Assembly: GCA_031283745.1 (NCBI GenBank)
Contig: JAITBH010000056.1
Span: 1-14,409 of the forward strand
Source of the DNA: Candidatus Ectomicrobium neotermitis
GTDB taxonomy: Bacteria > Elusimicrobiota > Endomicrobiia > Endomicrobiales > Endomicrobiaceae
Length of the DNA stretch: 14,409 bases
Direction: 5' to 3'
The first letter of the stretch is position 1. Every line of letters starts with the position of its first letter. The notes beneath the pieces are model-generated. The model was not told the DNA's origin and made no database searches. It was given only the letters and a program-made list of their open reading frames with translations. Made by a program: the position numbers and the translations under genes. Below, piece after piece: positions 6,314-13,101 of this stretch.

Positions 6314-6342
6314 AATGTAGCAGAAAGATTATTTTTTGTCAA
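6314..6342 (-). promoter_or_regulatory. sigma70-type promoter of amtB-glnK
   Basis: On the minus strand, TTGACA (6337-6342) is followed, after exactly 17 bases, by TACATT (6314-6319). The predicted start near 6307 gives a leader of roughly 110 bases containing the terminator hairpin at 6235-6287. No sigma54-type GG/GC element is seen, so NtrC control is not supported. Confidence 0.8.
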
Positions 6343-6380
6343 AACTCAATCTTTTTTTCTGCAAAAAACGCCGTGAAAGC

Positions 6381-6410
6381 AAAAAAACCGTCTCAAAAAA
6401 GACGGTTTTT
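6381..6410 (-). terminator. intrinsic terminator of the tRNA-fMet gene
   Basis: An 11-bp perfect stem (AAAAACCGTCT with AGACGGTTTTT, arms 6400-6410 and 6383-6393) has a six-base loop and a T7 run on the minus strand. It starts seven bases after the tRNA 3' end. It also insulates the amtB promoter from tRNA transcription. Confidence 0.88.
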
Positions 6411-6416
6411 GAAATA

Positions 6417-6490
6417 TTGCGGGGGTAGGATTTGAACCTACGATCTTCAGGTTATGAGCCTGACGAGTTACCGGGCTGCTCCACCCCGCG
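6417..6490 (-). tRNA. initiator tRNA-fMet (CAU)
   Basis: The 74-nt gene folds as a full cloverleaf with anticodon CAT in CTCATAA. It carries the C1-A72 mismatch that defines bacterial initiators (5' CGCGGGG against 3' CCCCGCA), the A11-U24 pair and the GGTTCAAATCC T-arm. Position 73 is A, and CCA is not encoded. Two differences from the usual bacterial initiator are visible: the anticodon stem has A29-U41, G30-C40 and G31-C39 instead of three consecutive G-C pairs, and A22 faces C13 in the D stem. It is a single-gene transcription unit with a perfect promoter (6514-6542) and its own terminator (6381-6410). Confidence 0.97.
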
Positions 6491-6513
6491 GCTTTGTGTT
6501 GTCAATGAACGGC

Positions 6514-6542
6514 ATTATAAGCGAAACGATCTTTATTGTCAA
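6514..6542 (-). promoter_or_regulatory. perfect consensus sigma70 promoter of tRNA-fMet
   Basis: On the minus strand, TTGACA (6537-6542) is followed, after exactly 17 bases, by TATAAT (6514-6519). The tRNA 5' end is 23 bases downstream of the -10, giving a short 5' trailer for RNase P. A match this exact supports ordinary E. coli-like sigma70 recognition in this organism. Confidence 0.93.
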
Positions 6543-6552
6543 TTTGAGCAAC

Positions 6553-6960
6553 TTATCTGTTTGCTCTTAGCTTATTTCTGCGGACATTTTTGAGGATAGT
6601 TATGTATTGATTAAACGGAACAATTCGCCCCGAACTTCCTATCCACACATAAGCACCCAAATTGTTTGAAAAATTCATTTTACGCAAATCTTTCGAGTCC
6701 CCTGTGACAGTATGCCAAGCCGACCCGATCACATTTTTGTGTCCACTTCTTGGCCCATAAATCAAAAGCTGCCTCCGAACAACATCAGCTGAAGCAGAAG
6801 GGTTTGGCATCAATGAAATAAAATTTACATGCAAAACGTCTGCATGGGTTGGAGGGGTTTTTTTATATTCAACATAATAATCTACGCCCTCTATCAGCTC
6901 TGCAAAAGCTGCAGTTACAGCAAACATCAATACAAAAACGATACAGACAATATTTTTCAT
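6553..6960 (-). CDS. small secreted protein of unknown function
   Basis: This 135-residue protein begins with a clear signal peptide: MKN, a hydrophobic core (about 4-17) and an AFA cleavage site after residue 20. The mature part starts ELIEGVDYYVEY. The start at 6960 is chosen because GGAG lies a few bases before it and the signal peptide then begins at residue 1. The longer frame to 7017 adds 19 residues without any ribosome site. No cysteine is present in the mature protein, so it is neither a lipoprotein nor a thioredoxin-like enzyme, despite a DsbA-like first dozen residues. The C-terminus is basic (RRNKLRANR). I do not recognise a family. It is monocistronic, divergent from the DUF362 gene, and ends just upstream of the tRNA promoter. 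Confidence 0.7.
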   Translation of the reverse strand: MKNIVCIVFVLMFAVTAAFAELIEGVDYYVEYKKTPPTHADVLHVNFISLMPNPSASADVVRRQLLIYGPRSGHKNVIGSAWHTVTGDSKDLRKMNFSNNLGAYVWIGSSGRIVPFNQYITILKNVRRNKLRANR

Positions 6961-7154
6961 AATTTCTCCGATTTTTTTTAAGTTAAATACAGCAAAAAAG
7001 CTTTTTTGACCGCTCAAAAAACAACGATCTTTAGATGGCTTTTATGCTCAGCACTATACAATTTAGAATCGAAATAATCAAAGCAACCAAAATAAGATAA
7101 AATTTGCACCGTAGCACAGATTTATGAACACAAAAAACCACTAAGGAGACAAAA

Positions 7155-8276
7155 ATGACAGAAAATGCAAGCCGCAAATCAGATGTTTTTTTCACAAATT
7201 TTAGGACCACTCTCGACGAAAATCTCTTGGACAAACTCAAAAGGCTTATAGTGAAAGCTGGCTTTAACAAAATTGATTTTAATGGGAAGTTTGCAGCTAT
7301 CAAACTCCATTTTGGTGAGCCCGGTAACTTGGCTTTTTTGCGTCCCAACTATGCAAAAGTCGTTGCTGATTTAGTTAAAGAAAATGGAGGCAAACCATTT
7401 TTGACTGACTGCAATACTCTTTATGTCGGTCAAAGAAAAAACGCTTTAGACCACATCGATGCTGCTTATCAAAATGGCTTTTCTCCTTTTTCTACAGGTT
7501 GCAATGTCATCATCGCTGACGGCTTAAAAGGCAATGGCGAGACTCTTGTTCCTGTTGAGGACGGCGTTTATGTAAAGAATGCAAAAATCGGTTCGGCAGT
7601 TATGGATGCTGATATTTTGATTTCCCTAACCCACTTCAAATGTCATGAATTGACAGGTGCGGGAGGTGTCATAAAAAATATCGGAATGGGCAGCGGGTCA
7701 AGAGCGGGAAAAATGGAGATGCACAGTGCCGGCAAACCTCGTGTAATCCAAAAACGTTGTATCGGCTGCGGCGCTTGTCTAAGAATTTGTGCTCACAATG
7801 CTCCAGAAATTGTCAACAAAAAAGCCACCATCAACACCGCTAAATGTGTCGGCTGCGGTCGTTGTCTTTCCATCTGTCCAAAAGATGCTGTCGTCGGAGC
7901 AGGTGATGAAAACAATGACATTCTAAATTGCAAAATGGCTGAATACACTGCAGCAGTGGTGCGGGGCAGACCGTCTTTCCACGTTATGCTGGCTATGGAC
8001 ATTTCCCCGTTTTGCGATTGTCATGGCGAAAACGATATTCCTTTAATTCCCGACATTGGAATGTTTGCATCTTTTGACCCCGTAGCCATAGATCAAGCCT
8101 GCATCGATATGGCAAATAAGCAGCCAATAAATCATGGGTGTGCACTTGATAATAAGTATAAAGGCGGAGGCGATTTGTTTTGTGCGATGCACCCAAGCAC
8201 AAATTGGAAGAGCCAGCTTGAACATGCTCAGAAATTGAAATTAGGCGTTTGCCAATACAATTTAATTGAAATTTAA
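7155..8276 (+). CDS. DUF362 domain protein with two [4Fe-4S] ferredoxin motifs
   Basis: The 373-residue protein has a DUF362 fold split around a ferredoxin insert. The N-terminal half includes KLHFGEPGN (50-58), a TDCNTLYVG segment and the ISLTHFKCHELTGAGGVIKNIGMG block (156-179). Two cluster motifs follow: Cys202, 205, 208, 212 and Cys231, 234, 237, 241, each CxxCxxCxxxC. The C-terminal part has FDPVAIDQACIDM (307-319), the usual DUF362 ending. It should bind two [4Fe-4S] clusters and act in cytoplasmic electron transfer or a redox step. The family has no settled reaction. AAGGAG sits six bases before the ATG at 7155. It is followed after 24 bp by larE on the same strand, so the two probably share a transcript, though no functional link is established. 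Confidence 0.9.
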   Translation: MTENASRKSDVFFTNFRTTLDENLLDKLKRLIVKAGFNKIDFNGKFAAIKLHFGEPGNLAFLRPNYAKVVADLVKENGGKPFLTDCNTLYVGQRKNALDHIDAAYQNGFSPFSTGCNVIIADGLKGNGETLVPVEDGVYVKNAKIGSAVMDADILISLTHFKCHELTGAGGVIKNIGMGSGSRAGKMEMHSAGKPRVIQKRCIGCGACLRICAHNAPEIVNKKATINTAKCVGCGRCLSICPKDAVVGAGDENNDILNCKMAEYTAAVVRGRPSFHVMLAMDISPFCDCHGENDIPLIPDIGMFASFDPVAIDQACIDMANKQPINHGCALDNKYKGGGDLFCAMHPSTNWKSQLEHAQKLKLGVCQYNLIEI

Positions 8277-8300
8277 GCCCTAAGGGTTTTGGGAGAAAAT

Positions 8301-9116
8301 ATGAATGAGTCTCAAAAATATGAAAATCTAAAAAAATACATAGACAGCTTGGGGAGCTTGGCTGTAGCTTTTTCAGGCGGGGTGGATTCGACTTTTTTAT
8401 TGAAGACTGCAGCTGAGATTTTGGGGGATAAAGCGATAGCGGTTACAGCCCGCTCAGCGTCTTTTCCAAAGAGGGAGCTTGATGAAGCGATAAATTTTTG
8501 CCAGCAGGAACATATTCGTCATATTCTTTGCGACTCGGAGGAATTAAATATCGAGGGCTTTTCCCAAAACCCCGTAAATCGTTGTTATTTATGTAAAAAC
8601 GAGCTGTTTTCAAAAATTAGAAAAATAGCTGCAGACAATCAGATAGAAAATGTTGCGGAGGGGTCTAATATCGACGACAACGGAGACTTTAGACCGGGCT
8701 TAAAAGCTGTCGAGGAGCAGGGGATAAAAAGCCCTTTGCGTTATGCGGGTCTGACAAAAAATGAAATTCGCTCTCTTTCAAAAAAGCTGGGGCTGTCAAC
8801 TTGGAATAAACAGTCTTTTGCTTGTCTGTCGTCGAGGTTTCCTTACGGTCAAGAAATTTCTCCATCAAAACTGGCGATGGTTGATAAAGCTGAGCAGCTG
8901 CTTTTAGATATGGGTCTTAAACAAACCCGCGTCAGACATCACGGGGATCTCGCCCGCATTGAAACCGACGAAAATGGATTTGCTCTTTTAGCGGGAAGCT
9001 TTGAAAAACGCAAAACTCTCCACGAAAAATTTAAAGAATTTGGTTGGACTTATGTCTCAATTGACATCTTGGGTTATAGAACAGGCAGTATGAATGAACC
9101 CCTGAAGTTAAAATAA
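8301..9116 (+). CDS. larE: ATP-dependent sacrificial or cluster-type sulfur transferase LarE (PP-loop family)
   Basis: LarE adenylates and sulfurates the pyridinium dicarboxylate precursor of the nickel-pincer cofactor of lactate racemase. The 271-residue protein shows the PP-loop SGGVDS (25-30), the RSASFPKREL region, NRCYLCKNELF (93-103), AEGSNIDD (119-126) and the ACLSSRFPYG block (174-183). Cys175 corresponds to the sacrificial Cys of the Lactobacillus enzyme. Cys95 and Cys98 add the CxxC seen in LarE forms that hold a [4Fe-4S] cluster and can turn over catalytically. The ATG at 8301, with GGGAG five bases upstream, is preferred over an in-frame TTG at 8289. LarB, LarC and a racemase are not in the window, so another PP-loop sulfur-transfer role is possible. 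It converges on the sulfur operon. Confidence 0.92.
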   Translation: MNESQKYENLKKYIDSLGSLAVAFSGGVDSTFLLKTAAEILGDKAIAVTARSASFPKRELDEAINFCQQEHIRHILCDSEELNIEGFSQNPVNRCYLCKNELFSKIRKIAADNQIENVAEGSNIDDNGDFRPGLKAVEEQGIKSPLRYAGLTKNEIRSLSKKLGLSTWNKQSFACLSSRFPYGQEISPSKLAMVDKAEQLLLDMGLKQTRVRHHGDLARIETDENGFALLAGSFEKRKTLHEKFKEFGWTYVSIDILGYRTGSMNEPLKLK

Positions 9117-9140
9117 TTCCACTCCATCAATAAGCAACAA

Positions 9141-9178
9141 AAAGGCGGGACATTTTTTACAAATGTTCCGCTTTTTTT
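9141..9178. terminator. bidirectional intrinsic terminator between larE and the sulfur operon
   Basis: A stem of 11 bp or more (GCGGGACATTT with AAATGTTCCGC, arms about 9145-9155 and 9161-9171) has a five-base loop. It is followed by T7 on the plus strand (9172-9178) and by a T-rich stretch on the minus strand. It lies between the convergent stop codons at 9116 and 9207 and can serve both transcripts. Confidence 0.9.
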
Positions 9179-9206
9179 ATTTGCAGCTATGTTTTTTTAG
9201 AAAGTT

Positions 9207-10646
9207 TTAAGCTCCTGCTAATGTCCTCAAAGTTTGCGCCATCAAATCTATCTCCTCAAAACTATTGTAGAAAGCAAATGATGGACGCACTGTTCCCTCC
9301 AAACCAAAAAGCCTCAAAATCGGCTGAGCGCAATGGTGCCCCGCCCGCACCGCAATGCCCGCAGTATCATTTAAGTATTTGCCTACCTCTTGAATCGATC
9401 GCCCTTCTAAAACAAAAGAAAGAACGCTGGCTTTGTCGGGCGCTGTGCCGATAAATCTCAAGCCCTTTATTTCCTTCAACTGATGTTCGGCATACTCTAA
9501 AAGTCGGTGTTCGCACTGAGCAATGTTTTCCATACCTAAGTTAGAAACATAATCGATAGCTGCACCAAGCCCGACGGCATCGGCGATGTTTCCCGTTCCT
9601 GCCTCAAACTTCATCGGTGCTTTCTGGTAGATGGTTTTTTCAAAAGTAACATCGGCAATCATATTTCCACCTAACTGATAAGGCTCGGCTTTTTCTAAAA
9701 GTTCGCTTTTTGCATAAACGACTCCGATACCTGTCGGGCCATAAATTTTATGCCCCGAAAAAACAAAAAAGTCAGCGTCTAACGTTGCGACATTTACTGG
9801 AAAATGAGCGATAGATTGTGCCCCGTCTATGGCAACAGGAACACCGTAACTGTGTGCAATTCTTATCAACTCTCCCACAGGAACAATCGTCCCCAGTGCG
9901 TTTGAAACATGGGTTGCTGACACAAATTTTGTCCGCTGATTAAAAAGCCTCTGATACTGCGTCAAAATTATTTGCCCATTTTCATCGACTGGAATCACTT
10001 TCAAAACTGCCCCAGTTTTTTGAGCTATGGCTTGCCAAGGAACAATGTTTGCGTGATGTTCTAAAGCGGTAACTATTATTTCGTCCCCTTCTTTAAGCAA
10101 GGGTCTGACAAAACTTTGAGCTATCAAATTTATCCCCTCAGTCGTTCCGCGAGTAAAAATAATATTTTCTGTCGACGGAGCCCCAAGAAAACGTGCAATT
10201 TTTGCTCGAGCGTCCTCATAAGCATCTGTCGAACGTGCCGCAAGGTCGTGTGCACCTCTGTGAACATTCGAGTTCTCGGTTTCATAAAAATATGTCAACC
10301 GTTCAATTACTTGCTTTGGTTTTTGCGTGGTTGCTGCATTGTCAAACCAAACCAAAGGCAAACCGTGAACACTCGTCGACAGGATAGGAAAATCTGCCCG
10401 AACATTCCTCAACGGAATATCACCGACAAAACCTGAGTAAGAGTTTTTTTGAGGAAATTTCTCTGACCCATTTCCAGCAATAGAACTCCCATCAGCACCC
10501 ACAACAACAGGGCTATAGCCCCCTGCGTTTTGCGGATTTTGTATGTCGAAACTTTTGTCCCAAATTCCAGAAATATAATTTGAGAGTTCCTGCTCAAGAT
10601 TTCTGTCTATGTTGTTTAAGCCGTCTCTATATTTTTGAATAGTCAT
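9207..10646 (-). CDS. SufS-type (class II) cysteine desulfurase with N-terminal encapsulin-targeting extension
   Basis: This PLP enzyme converts cysteine to alanine plus an enzyme persulfide. Of its 479 residues (from the ATG), the SufS-like core starts at about 82 (VRADFPILS) and includes FDNAATTQKP, EHHANIVPW, DGAQSIAH, the PLP lysine Lys300 in SGHKIYGPTG and the catalytic Cys439 in RAGHHCAQP. The first ~80 residues have no counterpart in E. coli SufS and are rich in Asn, Gly, Ser and Pro (GGYSPVVVGADGSSIAGNGS), hence probably disordered. Such extensions load cysteine desulfurase into Family 2A encapsulins, and the shell gene is immediately upstream, overlapping this gene. A GTG at 10655 is the alternative start, but AGGTG six bases before the ATG at 10646 favours the latter. 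No SufE, SufU or SufBCD is adjacent, so a role outside Fe-S assembly is likely. Confidence 0.93.
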   Translation of the reverse strand: MTIQKYRDGLNNIDRNLEQELSNYISGIWDKSFDIQNPQNAGGYSPVVVGADGSSIAGNGSEKFPQKNSYSGFVGDIPLRNVRADFPILSTSVHGLPLVWFDNAATTQKPKQVIERLTYFYETENSNVHRGAHDLAARSTDAYEDARAKIARFLGAPSTENIIFTRGTTEGINLIAQSFVRPLLKEGDEIIVTALEHHANIVPWQAIAQKTGAVLKVIPVDENGQIILTQYQRLFNQRTKFVSATHVSNALGTIVPVGELIRIAHSYGVPVAIDGAQSIAHFPVNVATLDADFFVFSGHKIYGPTGIGVVYAKSELLEKAEPYQLGGNMIADVTFEKTIYQKAPMKFEAGTGNIADAVGLGAAIDYVSNLGMENIAQCEHRLLEYAEHQLKEIKGLRFIGTAPDKASVLSFVLEGRSIQEVGKYLNDTAGIAVRAGHHCAQPILRLFGLEGTVRPSFAFYNSFEEIDLMAQTLRTLAGA

Positions 10647-11577
10647 AATATTCACCTACCTCAACATCCTCTAAAACAGCGATAGCGTCGTCTGCCAAAA
10701 TTGCTGCTGAGCAGTAAACTGAAAGCAAATAAGAAGCCGTGCCTTCATCATTTATTCCACGCAAACGAACCGAAAGCCCTCTTGCTTGCTGACCCGGCAA
10801 ATTCTTTTGATAAAGCCCGATAACCCCTCTCTTGTTTTCACCTGTCCTAACCAAAAGAATGTTCGTTTTTCCTCTTTTGCCTTTGGGAGTTTTCAGCCCG
10901 TCGACAAAAAGTTTGTCTGTCGGAATCAAAGGTATGCCTCTCCAAGTTATAAAAGTCCCGCCGTAAATGTTGACTGTCGGAGGAGGAACACCGCGTCTTG
11001 TGCATTCTCTGCCAAAAGCTGATATCGCTTTTGGGTGAGCCAAAAAGAATGACGGATCTTTCCAAACCTTGCTCAAAAGTTCGTCTAAATCGTCGGGCAT
11101 AGGGCGGCCTGCGATTGTTTTTACTCTCTGCGACGGTGCAATATTTTTAAGCAAACCATAATCGTCATTGTTGACAATTTGGCTTTCCTGTCTTTCTTGA
11201 AGAGCAGCTACCGTAAGCGAAATTTGTTCAGCACTTTGATCGAAAGGCGAACTGTAAACATCAGAAATTTTTGTGTCGATATTTAGGATGGTGGAAATCG
11301 AGCTGAGCTTATGCTCACGAGGATTAGTTTGATATTCGACATAGCCTTGAGGAATTTCAGTTTTGTTTGGGTCTTGGCTGCACAAAACATCAAGAGGAGT
11401 ATCCCCTTCGACGACTTTGTTTACACGATAAATTCCGCTATCAAGCCCCTTAAATTCCAAAACTCTTGTAAGCCATCTTGGTGTCAATGCGCCGTATTGC
11501 GGTGCGGTTTTTACAACATCAGCCAACTGCTCGGCTGCCTTGCGTCCTAATGCGTTTGTTTTAATTTCGTCTGCCAT
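10627..11577 (-). CDS. Family 2A encapsulin shell protein (SrpI-type)
   Basis: The 316-residue protein matches the Family 2A encapsulins, HK97-fold proteins that self-assemble into closed nanocompartments; in cyanobacterial SrpI the shell encloses cysteine desulfurase. Recognisable blocks are the N-terminal arm with TPRWLTRVLEF (32-42) and GIYRVNKV, PDDLDELLSKVWKDPSFFLAHPKAISAFGRECTRRGVPPPTV (161-202, highly characteristic), ITWRGIPLIPTDKL (210-223), and a C-terminal SYLLSVYCSAAILADDAIAVLEDVEV stretch (282-307). There is no cyclic-nucleotide-binding insert, which excludes Family 2B. GGAGAAG precedes the ATG. The gene follows moeB by 61 bp, and its last codons hold the ribosome site and start of the cargo gene (overlap 10627-10646), so shell and cargo synthesis are coupled. 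Older annotation calls this family major membrane protein I. Confidence 0.95.
   Translation of the reverse strand: MADEIKTNALGRKAAEQLADVVKTAPQYGALTPRWLTRVLEFKGLDSGIYRVNKVVEGDTPLDVLCSQDPNKTEIPQGYVEYQTNPREHKLSSISTILNIDTKISDVYSSPFDQSAEQISLTVAALQERQESQIVNNDDYGLLKNIAPSQRVKTIAGRPMPDDLDELLSKVWKDPSFFLAHPKAISAFGRECTRRGVPPPTVNIYGGTFITWRGIPLIPTDKLFVDGLKTPKGKRGKTNILLVRTGENKRGVIGLYQKNLPGQQARGLSVRLRGINDEGTASYLLSVYCSAAILADDAIAVLEDVEVGEYYDYSKI
10653..10662 (-). promoter_or_regulatory. ribosome binding site of the desulfurase, inside the encapsulin coding region
   Basis: GAGGTAGGTG (10653-10662) lies within the last encapsulin codons (Glu-Val-Gly). AGGTG is six bases before the ATG at 10646. The GTG at 10653-10655 is part of this element, which argues against GTG being the start. 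Confidence 0.65.
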
Positions 11578-11618
11578 TTTACTTCTCCTTTTTGTGCAAA
11601 TTTAATTGATGAAACTTT

Positions 11619-11638
11619 AAAATTCTTGCTCGAATTTT
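11619..11638 (-). other. AT-rich stem-loop between moeB and the encapsulin gene
   Basis: Seven-base arms AAAATTC and GAATTTT with a GAGCAA loop lie directly after the moeB stop, with a short T-run on the minus strand. It is too weak and T-poor for a confident terminator. It could act as partial attenuation or an RNA processing site that sets shell and cargo expression apart from the carrier genes. Confidence 0.35.
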
Positions 11639-12799
11639 TTAGTAGAGCGGAGCCGACGGATCTACCTCAGCCCAGCCGTTTACCCCATTGTCAAGGTTAA
11701 ATAATTTCCCTTTATAACCAGCGTTTTGCAAAAGCCTAATTGCAAAAACGCTCTTTTGACCTATCTTGCAAATAAAAATTGCATCGAGTTTTTCGTCCAA
11801 CTCATTTTTGCGTCTCAAGAGTTGCCCGAATGGAATATATTTTGCTTGCGGAAACTTAAAAATTGCCTGCTCGTGCGGTTCTCTTATGTCGATAATTTGA
11901 ACTTTCTTGCCTGCGTCTAAAAGTTTTTTTAGCTCAAGCGGCGAAATTTTATCCACTGGTTTTTCTTTAGTTTTTAGCCCGCAAAACTCCTCATAATCTA
12001 TCAGCTTTGTTATCGTCGGATGATTTCCGCAGATGGGGCAGTTCGGATCTTTTTCAATCCGCAGTCGGCTAAATTTCATTTCTAAAGCTTCAAAAAGAAG
12101 AAGTTTGCCGATAAGCGGGGTGCCTGCACCGGTGATAAGTTTAATGGCTTCGACTGCTTGAATTGAGCCGATGATACCGGGCAGAACTCCCAAAACACCG
12201 CCTTGAGCACACGAGGGAACCAACCCCGGCGGAGGAGGTGCGGGCAGAAGACATCGATAACAAGGGCCCTCTTTTGCATAAAAAACACTCGCTTGCCCCT
12301 CAAACTGAAAAATGGATCCGTAGACATTTGGAATGCCGAGCAAAACGCAAACATCATTTACAAGGTAGCGAGTCTGAAAATTGTCCGTGCCGTCGATGAT
12401 CAAGTCATAACCTTTTGCAATGTCTAAAGCGTTTGAGCTGTTGATGGTGCTGTTATAGGTAACAACATTTACAAAAGGGTTGAGGTCTTGAATTTTATCT
12501 TTGGCTGATGAGGTTTTTGGTCTGTCAATATCTTTTGAGGAATGAATTATCTGCCTTTGCAAATTTGATTCCTCAACGAAATCAGGGTCGACTAAGCCCA
12601 AAGTTCCGATGCCCGCCGCGGCAAGATATAAAGCTACAGGCGAGCCAAGCCCGCCCACCCCAACTATTAAAACTTTTGCGGCTTTAAGTTTTTTCTGCCC
12701 TTCGATATTTATTTCAGGCAAAATTAAATGTCTGCCGTATCGTAAAATTTCCTCTTTAGAAAGATCTGTAACTCTATCGTCTGAAATAATCCCGCTCAT
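11639..12799 (-). CDS. moeB: MoeB/ThiF-type E1 sulfur-carrier adenylyltransferase fused to a rhodanese domain
   Basis: This 386-residue cytoplasmic protein adenylates the C-terminal glycine of a ubiquitin-like carrier and then supplies sulfur to form a thiocarboxylate. The E1 domain (about 12-265) has the ATP-binding GVGGLGS (47-53), VDPDFVEESNLQRQ (70-83), DGTDNFQTR (136-144), two zinc CxxC pairs (Cys180/Cys183 and Cys254/Cys257) and the catalytic-loop Cys197 in CAQGGVLGVLPG. A rhodanese domain (about 285-386) carries Cys344 in CKIGQKS, the expected persulfide site. The architecture is that of MoeBR/MOCS3-like enzymes. The gene begins four bases after the carrier stop codon, with its ribosome site inside the carrier's Gly-Gly codons. 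The symbol is by similarity; the partner is the adjacent CysO-like carrier rather than a molybdopterin MoaD. Confidence 0.95.
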   Translation of the reverse strand: MSGIISDDRVTDLSKEEILRYGRHLILPEINIEGQKKLKAAKVLIVGVGGLGSPVALYLAAAGIGTLGLVDPDFVEESNLQRQIIHSSKDIDRPKTSSAKDKIQDLNPFVNVVTYNSTINSSNALDIAKGYDLIIDGTDNFQTRYLVNDVCVLLGIPNVYGSIFQFEGQASVFYAKEGPCYRCLLPAPPPPGLVPSCAQGGVLGVLPGIIGSIQAVEAIKLITGAGTPLIGKLLLFEALEMKFSRLRIEKDPNCPICGNHPTITKLIDYEEFCGLKTKEKPVDKISPLELKKLLDAGKKVQIIDIREPHEQAIFKFPQAKYIPFGQLLRRKNELDEKLDAIFICKIGQKSVFAIRLLQNAGYKGKLFNLDNGVNGWAEVDPSAPLY

Positions 12800-12802
12800 T
12801 TT

Positions 12803-13081
12803 TTATTTTCCTCCCGCAATTGCAGGCACCAGCATAACCGTGTCGCCGTCTTTAAGCGGAGTGTCTAACCCTTGCAGATTTTTGATGTTAGTTTCGCCCA
12901 CAAAAATATTGATGAACGCCCGCAAAACCCCTTTCTCGTCATACAAATGTCTTTTTATGTCGGGGTAAACGTTTGCAAAATTGTCCACCGCCTCGCCAAC
13001 TGTTTTCCCCTCTGCCTGCACTTCTTTTTTTCCGTCCGTGAAATTTCTCAACGCTGTTGGTATCAAAAGTGTAATAGCCAT
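12803..13081 (-). CDS. MoaD/ThiS-family sulfur carrier, CysO-like, with C-terminal Gly-Gly-Lys
   Basis: The 92-residue protein has the beta-grasp ubiquitin-like fold. Its sequence resembles mycobacterial CysO closely in layout: a first strand with LLIPTALRNFTDG, FINIFVGETNI (56-66), then DGDTVMLVPAIAGG (78-91). The diglycine at 90-91 is the site of adenylation and thiocarboxylation, but one residue, Lys92, follows it. A carrier with residues beyond Gly-Gly cannot be activated until they are removed, and a JAMM protease gene lies directly upstream, so I infer it is made as a pro-protein. In known systems (QbsE/QbsD, HcyS/HcyD) JAMM proteases perform exactly this trimming. GAGAGG precedes the ATG by five bases. 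MoaD for molybdopterin or ThiS for thiazole are alternatives, but no partner genes of those pathways are nearby. Confidence 0.92.
   Translation of the reverse strand: MAITLLIPTALRNFTDGKKEVQAEGKTVGEAVDNFANVYPDIKRHLYDEKGVLRAFINIFVGETNIKNLQGLDTPLKDGDTVMLVPAIAGGK
12810..12814 (-). promoter_or_regulatory. Shine-Dalgarno of moeB formed by the Gly-Gly codons of the carrier
   Basis: GGAGG (within GGA GGA, encoding Gly90-Gly91) lies ten bases before the moeB ATG at 12799. The functional C-terminus of the carrier and the translation signal of its activating enzyme therefore share the same bases. Confidence 0.75.
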
Positions 13082-13101
13082 TTTTGCCTCTCAATATAAA
13101 A

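Noticed and set aside
6553..6960. DsbA-like thiol oxidoreductase, from the mature start ELIEGVDYYVEY
   Set aside because: The mature protein has no cysteine, is too short, and nothing after the first dozen residues fits a thioredoxin fold.
7031..7154. Promoter for the DUF362 gene at TACAAT 7057-7062
   Set aside because: The -10 is acceptable, but no -35 resembling TTGACA lies 16-18 bases upstream, in contrast to the near-perfect promoters elsewhere in the window.
9207..10646. Housekeeping SufS of a SUF iron-sulfur operon
   Set aside because: There are no sufB, sufC, sufD, sufE or sufU genes nearby; the N-terminal extension and overlap with the encapsulin gene indicate a cargo enzyme instead.
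10627..11577. Family 2B encapsulin or cyclic-nucleotide-binding protein
   Set aside because: The protein is about 316 residues with a continuous Family 2A pattern and no inserted cyclic-nucleotide-binding domain.
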